64,000 bases of DNA from Maratus speciosus. Taxonomy: Eukaryota > Arthropoda > Arachnida > Araneae > Salticidae. Below the pieces are notes generated by a model. It searched no databases, had not been told where the DNA came from, and saw nothing but the letters and a program-made list of their open reading frames with translations. Positions 55,836 through 64,000 of the stretch are shown here, piece by piece. The position numbers and the translations under genes are program-made. The number at the start of each line of letters is the position of its first letter. Within the stretch, counting starts at the first letter, position 1. The stretch is taken from NCBI GenBank assembly GCA_963932465.1, contig OZ010792.1, forward strand, positions 282,269,836 to 282,333,835, written 5' to 3'.

Positions 55836-56333
55836 CCCTTTAATACATGATTTTTTATTTTGTTCGGAAAACATTATATTTGAGTCTATTTTTGTTAATT
55901 ATCCACTAGAAAAATAATGAAAAAATTTATTTATGTTTCTGTTGGACATAATGTCATACTATCACTCTTGAGTTACATAAGGAAAATTGCTCAAAAAATG
56001 ATAATTTTAAATTATACAATTGCCTTAAAGGGTTTACACTACACAATAACAACTATTCAGCGATATAATAGTTTTAAAATGCTTTAAATAGTTTGCAGAA
56101 TTAACAGTTACTACCTTATAAAGATAGAGGAAAATCGCCAATCGAGCGCTTTGCAAGCTGTATCAATAAAAGATGTTATAACCTCCTTTTGATATCAAAT
56201 CAGAACAAAAACAAATTATCGACCTTAACTGCATGTTATCACACTTCAGTAACACATGGACATCAAGTTCTTCAAAAGACCAATAGAAAACACCAAAAGG
56301 CAAACAAAGATCATTACACTATGCATTAAAGGT
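55836..56333. mobile_element. piggyBac-like MITE, about 500 bp
   Basis: TTAA flanks (55832 and 56334) enclose CCCTTTAATACATGA and, reversed, ACCTTTAATGCATAG. An internal CCTTAAAGGGTTTA at 56028-56039 could be the end of a shorter, nested copy. Non-coding. Confidence 0.6.
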
Positions 56334-56459
56334 TTAAAAACAGCATGTCACATCATCTGAGTAATATTCAGATACGTACACTGCAATCAAACACTGAATA
56401 ATTTGGCAACAAAACTCACTTTCGGAAGCCCGACTTTCGACAAACATAAAAAAAAAAAA

Positions 56460-57360
56460 AAAAAAAAACCGCCAAGGTCCCGATAAAGGAAAAGTACCAA
56501 GATACCCTAACATCGAAAAAGACATATTTTGCCACAGTTGAAATTTTGGAAAGTTAATGAATTATCTAGTTCATGTTATATATTCTGCATAAAGATTTTA
56601 CCGGCCCTCTATTGACGTTTTTGGAACTAATTATTTTTGCTTTAGAGCAAATTTATGTAATCCCATTACAACACTCCTTAAATTTCCTGACTTACTGATG
56701 AATAGCTTTTGCTGTAACCTCTCGGAAACGGGTAGTTTAATTTTAGTTACTTTGTGTATATTTTAGATTCTCGAGAATTTACCAATCGAAAAAAAATCGT
56801 CATCGTAAAAAATGCAATGAACGGATACAGTCATCGATTGCTTCCGGAATCTACAATCAAGATGTTTTACAATCGCTTATTAAAATTATTGCTCTTGCAA
56901 TGCTTATAAAGTAGTTTTAGTAAATACGTGGCAACTAAAAACGGATGGAATTAAAAAACATACTAAGCAATCAATGTAAATTTAACATTGGGATGCTCTA
57001 TGGCTATAAAAAAAAATTCCACGCGTTAAAGAAAAAAAAAAAAAAACCCTGCCAAAGTCCCTATAAAGGAAAAGTACCAAAATACCCTTGCATCGAAAAA
57101 GACATCCTTTGATACGATTGGAATTGTGGAAATTTAATAAGTATTGTAGTTTGTGTGATATATTCTGTATAAAGATTTTACAGACCCTCTATTGACGGCT
57201 TTTGGGACTAAGTTGTTCTCGAACAAATGTACGTTATTTTCTTATGACACTACTTAAATTTCGCAACTTTCTGATGAATAGTTTTTTCTGTAGACTTCTC
57301 GGAAATGTGTTGTTTGGTATTAGTTACCTTGTGTGTATTTCATACTTTCATTTTACAGAA
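56460..57360 (+). repeat. Duplicated block of about 310 bp, 585 bp apart
   Basis: Positions 56460-56770 and 57045-57357 share AAAGGAAAAGTACCAA, ATCGAAAAAGACAT, ATAAAGATTTTAC, CCTCTATTGACG and CTGATGAATAG. A third fragment (ACATCGAAAAAGACATCTTT) is at 58338. Related to 61280-61430 is the spacer at 56790-57010. No protein was recognised. Confidence 0.7.
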
Positions 57361-57539
57361 GATATTCTTTTGAAATACATTGCGCATACAACACATATTG
57401 ATGTTTATCGCTTAAAATTTAAGAGAAATGAAAATAGAAAAGAAAAGTGCCCAGTTAAATTGATGGTATTGAGCTCACAGGCTAATCTACACTAATTGAA
57501 TATTATACTCTTATTCCAAATAATAATGCCCCTCGAAAA

Positions 57540-58275
57540 ATAATGAAATCGACAAAAAACCCATTTAGCTAAATTAAGGAGGGGGATTAGCTCCCCCATT
57601 TCATCCCTTTATACATAACCAATGAACTTCCAAATCTAATCAGGGAAGCGCTTTATCAGAATAAACTGGTAAACCAAATTTGAAGCAAATCGGATAAATC
57701 TACACGAAAAACCCATTTATCTAAATGAAGTGGGGGGAGGAGAATTATCTCCCCGCACCCCCTCTTTATGCTTAATGAATGAACCTCCAAATCTAATCAA
57801 GGAAGCGCCTTATCAGAATAAACTTCTATACCAAATTTGAAGCAAATCGGATAATTCTGCATGAAAAACCCATTTATCTAAATTAAGTGTGTGTGTGTGG
57901 GGGGGGTCTTATCTCCCCGTACGCCCCCCCCCCCTTTATACTTAACCAATGAACCTCCAAATCTAATCAAGGAAGCGTCTTATCAGAATAAACCGGTATA
58001 CCAAATTTGTAGCAATTCGGATAATTCTGCATGAAAAGCCCATTTATCTAAATTAAAGGTGTATTAGCCCCCCTGTTTCTCTCTTTATACTTAACCAGTG
58101 AAACCCCGAAACTAATCAGTAAAGTGCCGTATCAAAATGAACCTATACACCAAATTTCAAGCAAATCGGATATTTCTATCAAGAGTTATCGCGTTACGTA
58201 CAGACATATGTACATAATACGTACGTACATACAGAACCTGCGGGCACATTAGCTCTCAAGCTTTAATAGCCTGTG
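57540..58275 (-). repeat. Tandem array, inverted copy of the Helitron 145 bp array
   Basis: At least four units (boundaries near 57691, 57848, 58018 and 58167) are the reverse complement of the array at 10555-11265. They have GAAGCAAATCGGATAATTCT, CCCATTTATCTAAAT and CAATGAACCTCCAAATCTAA. The same leader, GTACGTAC...GCACATTAGCTCTCAAGCTT, lies at 58200-58275. No Helitron 3' end was found beside this copy. Confidence 0.8.
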
Positions 58276-58384
58276 AGCTAAAAAAACATACGATTCTAAA
58301 TAAAACATATCGGACGCCCATTCCATGTATAAAAAAATACCTTTACATCGAAAAAGACATCTTTTGACACAGATGGAATTGTGG

Positions 58385-58625
58385 AAAAATCAATTTTAAT
58401 CAAGACTGTAATCTTTTATCCTGTTCTACTACTCTCTATTGCTTTTTCTTCTTCTTTTTTTCCTTTTTTCTGTGATAAAGCATTAGATCTGTTCCTTAGA
58501 TGTATGAATATTTCATCATGTGATTATCATGAGAAGGGTGAAATTCCAAAGGCAATTCGAGCTCATTTTTGGAAGCAATTTAAGAAAGCCACAATAGGAT
58601 TGTATTTAATCAAGACAAATGTTCA
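58385..58625 (+). repeat. Dispersed repeat, copy of 55441-55668
   Basis: It matches the earlier copy block by block and directly follows a fragment of the 56460/57045 duplication, so the two repeats may be parts of one larger unit. Confidence 0.6.
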
Positions 58626-59037
58626 ACATTAGAGTTAAAATATGTAAATTTATCTCCAAAAAAATTGCAATCTGATAAGAAAAAACCTTCAATGTTTTTC
58701 ATAATTCGAGTTTAATTCGTGAAGATTTTGGTGACAGTTTATAATAAAGATGGTAATTATGAAAATTCTGTAGTTACTGAATTTAAAATATTATTAAATG
58801 TCTAGATTTTAGTTAATTATAAATAATATAAAATGCATTACTCACGTAAGAAATGTGTTTTGTACTGCTTGTATTCTTAAATTGCTACTTTATAAAATAA
58901 CGTGTTCTAATATTAATAAAACAATTCGTTCTATTGTAAAACTAAAGTATTTGGATGTCATAAATTGATATGCAGCGTTGATACCGATTAAAGATTTAAA
59001 GAACGATTTTTAAATTTAAAGTTTATTTTTATTTGTA

Positions 59038-59548
59038 CGAGGGTGGTTCAATAATTATTGTCTCGAGTGCGTATAAAATATTTGTACTACGAGGGTTGAT
59101 GTGGAATATTGAAGCCTAATGTCTTGGATGTCTATATGCTCAATGCCAGAGCTATAGCTGCTTTATTTTAATAAAAAAAATTTTTTTCGTTTTTGGTGTG
59201 AGAGGTGACACCTAGCTTGAAAGGGATAGTTGGGAGGGGGGAGGCTGGTTTGGAGCTTATGGGACAAGACCTGGAGCAGTTTTGTGATAGATTTGTGACA
59301 GTGGATGAGACGTGGCTACATCACTATGATCCCGAGTCCAAACGACAGTAGTCACGCTTCATTCACTGTTACCCCTCCCCCTCCCAAACCCTCTTTTCTA
59401 AAAACGAATTTTTTTTTTAATAAAGCAGCTACAATTCTGAAATTGAGCATATAGGCATCTAAGACATTAGGCTTTAATATTCAGAATCAATAATCTCCGT
59501 TCAAATATTTTATACGCACTCGGGACATTAATTATTGAACCACCCTCT
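59038..59548 (+). mobile_element. Internally deleted mariner element
   Basis: TA flanks (59036 and 59549) enclose CGAGGGTGGTTCAATAATTA and, reversed, AGAGGGTGGTTCAATAATTA. The inverted match extends to TCCCGAGTGCG and, further in, to a second pair sharing AATTTTTTTT-AAAATAAAGCAGCTA. About 511 bp against roughly 1.3 kb for a full mariner, so most of the transposase is gone. Confidence 0.85.
59260..59351 (+). pseudogene. mariner transposase fragment with first catalytic Asp
   Basis: The frame reads MGQDLEQFCDRFVTVDETWL, then HHYDPESKRQ and a stop at 59349. VTVDETWLHHYDPESKRQ is the hallmark first-aspartate motif of mariner transposases. Nothing of the helix-turn-helix region or the other two acidic residues remains. 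Confidence 0.88.
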
Positions 59549-60009
59549 TATATACTTCATGATTTTAATCATGCAATATTTTAACAATAATAATTTCGAA
59601 AAAAATTAGTTTTCACCTAATAAATAAGCCATATATAAGGACTATCCAATGACAAGCGTATATAAGGTATTGAAAAGCCTGATTATCACATGGACTCTAT
59701 AAATATTGGTATTCAAAAATATTTTTTAACAAAGTTTTTTGAAAAAAAAAACATAAACGTATTTTACAAAACATTTTCACCTAGAAGATGCTTTAAATAA
59801 TTCTTGTTCATAAAAAAGAATGGTTTGTTGTTTTAAAAGTGTCGCTAAGCAGTTTGTCCGTACTTTTCCGTTTCTCCAAAACAAATTAAATCAGCTGTAG
59901 ACAAAAATATTTTTGACAGATTTCTATTTTACGATATGGAGAAGATAAAAAGATAAGAAATGTATTTGAGAAACAAACCGTGAGGGAAAATGTAAATCCT
60001 TTCGGGTCC

Positions 60010-60050
<41 letters not shown>

Positions 60051-60629
60051 AAAAAATTACTTTTATACCTTAGTAATGTTAATAGTAGTTATCCAAAGAG
60101 ATTTACTAAGGTTTAAAGAAAAGAACAGGCCACTGTCTGAAATCTAACGAATATAGTTCTTTTGGGGGCTATTCGAATCATATTCATATGACAATAGGCT
60201 AAGAAAAAGTTTTTGAAGACGTTTGGAAAACATCGTATGATAACTGGATTTGACAGATATTACAACTTTCTAATGTTTCTTGCGTTTTATCACACATTGT
60301 TCGTTCAGAAAAAATAACCGCTATTTTAAATTTAAAGATTGAAATATATGTTTAAAATAAAAGAATCGCCAACGGTGTAAAGAGAATTAGGCAAACTTTT
60401 ATTATTATTATTATTATTACTTAATGCCAAAACATAAAGGAAGTCAACATAAAAAATACATACTTACTACCATATATACTACCATTGCTACATGTAGATA
60501 GTAACAAAACTAATTGTTCAGACAAAATAATACTCAATGAAAAGGCATGTGCGATTAATAGTACGCCAGACCCGAACGAGTTAAAATTAACTATTATTTT
60601 AACACAATAAAACTGATTGGGAAAGTCAT
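59549..60629. other. AT-rich spacer with poly-T and ATT microsatellite
   Basis: A poly-T run of about 35 lies at 60010-60045 and (TTA)n at 60400-60420. No gene was recognised. Confidence 0.45.
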
Positions 60630-61250
60630 CATACGAACTGAATATTTGAAACTGAGCGAAAAAAAAGCCCAGGGTGGGAATCGGACCCAGATCCTTGGCT
60701 TACAAGGCCAATGCTTTTACTGTTTAAGCTATTTGCGCCGACAACCAGCCAGCTTATTTTGGCCAGCATATTTTGGCCAACCTTATTGGTAGTAACAACT
60801 GGTCTGTCATGTAGACAGCTCAACAGAATAAACCGCAAGTAAAGGAACTCCATGTAAACGATGGATACGTAGATGAACGATTATTTTAACACAATAGGTT
60901 AACTTTAAACTTAACTGGTTATTTTAACTGGGCTCGATTCTCAGCCTGGGTATTTTTTCGCTCAGTTGGAAATATTCAAATCAGTTTCATTGTGTTAAAT
61001 TAATAGTTCATCTACGTATCCATGGTTTATATGGAGTTCCTTTACCTGCGGTTTATTCTGTTGAGCTGTTTACATGACAAACCAGATGTTATTACCAATA
61101 AAGTTATCTGGGCGAAATATGCTGGCTGGTTGTCGGCCCAGTTAGCTTAACCGGTAAAAGCATTGGCTATGTAAGTCAAGGATCTGAGTTCGATTCCCAG
61201 CCTGGACATTTTTTCGCTCAGTTGGAAATATTCAGTTCGTAGGGGTTAAA
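60630..61250. mobile_element. Inverted pair of tRNA-Thr-like repeats
   Basis: The left arm 60630-60890 and right arm 60985-61250 are reverse complements over about 260 bp. Each holds a tRNA-like head. On the minus strand at 60664-60745 the anticodon arm TTGGC-CTTGTAA-GCCAA gives UGU (Thr), with box B GGTCCGATTCC. On the plus strand at 61130-61207 the loop is TATGTAA (also UGU) with box B AGTTCGATTCC. A partial third copy (box B plus tail, CGCTCAGTTGGAAATATTCA) lies at 60925-60983. Acceptor stems are imperfect, so these are SINE-like rather than working tRNAs. Confidence 0.65.
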
Positions 61251-61544
61251 ATTAGTTTCACAAGCATTTTTATGGAAATGCAGGAAAGATCTCTGATACT
61301 ATGAAGATTATAAAGTATTTTTTTGCAAATACGTGACATCTAAAAACCAACGTAATGAAGAACATAAGCAGCCAAAATAAATTTAGCATTCATATGTTTT
61401 AACGCTTCATAAAAAGAGCTCCATTTCAATCTTCATATCGAAATAAAGGAAAGGAAAGGAGAAACAGCAGAAGCAGCAGTAATGCATGCATGTTGCTTCT
61501 ATTACTGTTTCTTACTCTCTCTCTTTCTCTTTAATTTTGTACTA

Positions 61545-61695
61545 GAGGTCTGCACGGGCCAGAATTTACAGGCCCGGCCCGAACGAAAGCTATATTGGCA
61601 CGGCCTCGGGCCGACCCGTTTACATTTTCACAGTTCTCGGCCCGACCCGGCTCGTACAAAAATCAATGAAAACAGGCCCGGCTCAATTTCTACAA
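61545..61695. mobile_element. GC-rich hAT-like terminal region
   Basis: AGGTCTGCACGGGCC is followed by repeated GGCCCGGCCCG, CGGGCCGACCCG and CGGCCCGACCCGGC motifs. It is a sharp GC island in AT-rich DNA, similar in style to hAT-family ends. No second end is seen. Confidence 0.4.
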
Positions 61696-61939
61696 AAAAA
61701 TCAACGTAAATCAAATTTGTACGTAACTCGAATTTGTAAATTGACTATGCAAAATTTCGTAAGAAACTGTAATATATATGTATATATTAATGATAAGAAA
61801 GACGATAATTTTTAACGACTTATAATTTAGTACAGTATCTTATTTATGAATATAACTAGCAGGGATGACTGAGCTAAGATCGGTCAAAATTAGTCTTGTG
61901 TTCAATTAAATATTTTATTCTCACTGTATCATTTTTGCT

Positions 61940-64000
61940 GTTTAGATACAATTGACTTGCTCCTGAGACATTGTGCCCCAAAATGATTCACTAACCGATT
62001 TTTTGCTTCGAACATGCGACCTAACAAATGCTCTTCTCGAACCCGAAAGCGATTGAATACAAAATTTAGTCAAAATCGTTAAAGTCGTTTTATAGATAAA
62101 ATTAGCTTGACACACAGTCACTCAAAAGAGACCCACTACTCTAAATTCATCGAACATATGACCTATCCCAATGATCTTCTCATGTCCAGAAACTATATAG
62201 CATAAACGTTTGTCAAAATCATTTTAGTCGTTTTTTAGATACAATTATCTTGACCCACAGTAACCCAAAAATTACACACTAAACGCATTTTCTCGAACAT
62301 GTGACTTAGCCCAATGGTCTTCTCATGTTCAGAAATGATATAATTCAAAATTTTGTCTAAATGTTTTGAGCCTTTTTTTTTAGATACAATCATCTTGACC
62401 CACAGTGACCCCAAAATGTCCCAGTAATCGAATTTACTTGAACATGTGACTTATCCCAATGGTCTTCTCGTGTTCAGAAACGATATAATACAAAATTTTG
62501 TCAAAATGTTTTGAGCCGTTTTTTAGATACAATCATCTTGACCCACAGTGACTCAAAAATGTATCAGTAATAAATTTTCTTGAACATGTGATTTATACCA
62601 ATCGTCTTCTCATGCCCAGAAACGGTATAACACAAAATTTTGTCGAAATTGGGTAAGTCGTTTGAACATACGACCTAGCCCAATAGTATTCTCGTGCCCG
62701 AAAACGATAGGATATAAAATTTCGTCAAAATCGTTAGAGACGTTTTTTAGATACTATTGGCTTGGCCCACAGTGACCCAAAATGACCCACTAAACGAATT
62801 TTCTCAAACATATGACTTAGCCCAACGGTCTTCTCATGTTCAGAAACGATATAATACAAAATTTTGTCAAAATGTTTTGAACCGTTTTTTTAGATACAAT
62901 CATCTTGACCCACAGTAATCGAATTTTCTTGAACACATGATTTATAACCAATCGTCTTCTCATGCCCAGAAACGGTATAATACAAAATGTTGTCAAAATT
63001 GGGTAAGCCGTTTATTAGATACAATTAGGTTGACCCACAGTTATCCAAAAATGACTCACAAATCCAATTTTCTGAAAATGTGGCTTAGCCCAATGGTTTT
63101 CTCATGCACAAAAACGGTATAATACAAAATTTTGTCAAAATCGTTTGATTCGTTTTTTAGATACTATTAGCTTGACCCACAGTGACCCAAAATGACCCAC
63201 TAATCGATTTTTCTCGGACATGTCACTTAGCCCGATGGTCATCTCATCCTTATGCCCAGAAGAGGTATATTACAAAATTTTGGCAAAATGTTTTGAGCCA
63301 TTATTTACATTCAATTAGCTTGACACCTGACCCATTGTGACCCAAAATGACCCACTAATCAAATTTTCCTGAACATACGACCTTGCCCAATAGTATTCTC
63401 GTGCCCGAAAACGATAGAATATAAAATTTCGTCAAAATCGTTAGAGCCGTTTTCTAGATAAACTTAGCTTGACCCACAGTGACCAAAAATGACCCACTAA
63501 TCGAATTTTCTCTGACATGTGACTTAGCCCATTGGTCTTCTCGTAATCCAAAACAGTAGATTACAAAATTTAGTCTAAATCGACTAAGCCGTTTTTTAAA
63601 TATAATTAGCTTGACATTGACCCATTATGACGCAAAAATGACCCACTAATCGAATTTTCTCGAACATGTGACTTGGCCCAATGGCCTTCTCATGCTCAGA
63701 AATGATACAATACAAAATTTTGCTGCAATGTTATGAGTCATTTTTTTAGATACAATTATCTTGACCCACATTGACCCAAAAATGACCCACTAATCGAATT
63801 TTCTTGAACATGCGAATTAGCCCAATGGTCTTTTCATGGCCAGAAACGGTATTATACAAAATTTTGTCAAAATCGTTTGATTCGTTTTTTTAGATACTAT
63901 TAGCTTGACCCACAGTGACCCAAAATGACCCACTAATCGATTTTTCTCAGACGTGTCACTTAGCCCAATGCTCATCTCATCCCCAGAAGTTTACAAAATT
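61940..64000 (+). repeat. Satellite-like tandem array, about 145 bp period, runs off the end
   Basis: About 14 units share AGCTTGACCCACAGTGACCC, AATGACCCACTAATCGAATT, TGACTTAGCCCAATGGTCTT and TACAAAATTTTGTCAAAATC, ending in a GCCGTTTTTTAGATAC block. Units differ by substitutions and small deletions (for example at 62650 and 62925). Divergence is moderate. There is no coding sequence. The array continues past the window. Confidence 0.9.

Noticed and set aside
57202..57495. 97-codon frame considered as a membrane protein
   Set aside because: The hydrophobic stretch comes from AT-rich repeat DNA, and the homologous block at 56620 has no such open frame.
60664..60745. Functional tRNA-Thr gene
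   Set aside because: The anticodon arm is good, but the acceptor stem is imperfect and the same unit is mirrored with a shared tail, so a SINE is likelier.

Overview
The window looks like intergenic or intronic DNA from a large, AT-rich, transposon-packed animal genome. An arthropod is most likely and a spider or other arachnid is plausible, but the sequence does not prove the taxon. The reasons are the density of Tc1/mariner, pogo, piggyBac-like and hAT-like inverted-repeat elements, Helitron and Helentron-like sequences with arrays of about 150 bp units, Penelope-like (PLE) remnants with hammerhead-ribozyme motifs, tRNA-derived repeats and a Ty3/Gypsy-like LTR element. I found no intact host gene. 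All assignments come from reading the sequence by eye; no search was run.

The only long intact coding region is a 721-codon gag-protease ORF at 22565-24730. It sits inside a 5,196 bp LTR element (21087-26282) with two 500 bp LTRs that differ at only four positions, a CTAG target duplication, a primer-binding site resembling the complement of tRNA-Leu, and a possible intron in its leader. No reverse transcriptase, RNase H or integrase is visible, so it looks like a young, non-autonomous gag-pro-only element that would need proteins supplied by a relative. This is the best candidate for an undescribed system here.

Layout: 1-9100 holds short palindromes, a TIR element, a small hammerhead-bearing inverted-repeat element, and a piggyBac-like MITE nested in one arm of a foldback element. 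9117-15692 is a nest: one foldback element whose left arm is whole, whose middle received a Helitron (with a decayed helicase end at 11447-11808), and whose right arm is split by a palindromic Penelope-like pair and a Tc1-like foldback. 16304-20610 holds an hAT-like element and tandem arrays. 21087-26282 is the LTR element. 26640-31190 holds two Helentron-like arrays on either side of a dead exon of a Cys-loop ligand-gated channel (28013-28262), a satellite and a palindromic tRNA-derived insertion.

31780-44010 contains hAT-like MITEs, two copies of an ACCCGACTG-ended element, a pogo-like element with a zinc-motif transposase remnant, a CpG-rich TIR element and a dead mariner. 45672-56333 contains several foldbacks (two of nearly 0.9 kb with almost no spacer), piggyBac-like MITEs and a transposase remnant. 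56460-64000 contains duplicated blocks, a deleted mariner, a tRNA-Thr-like inverted pair and a satellite running off the window end.
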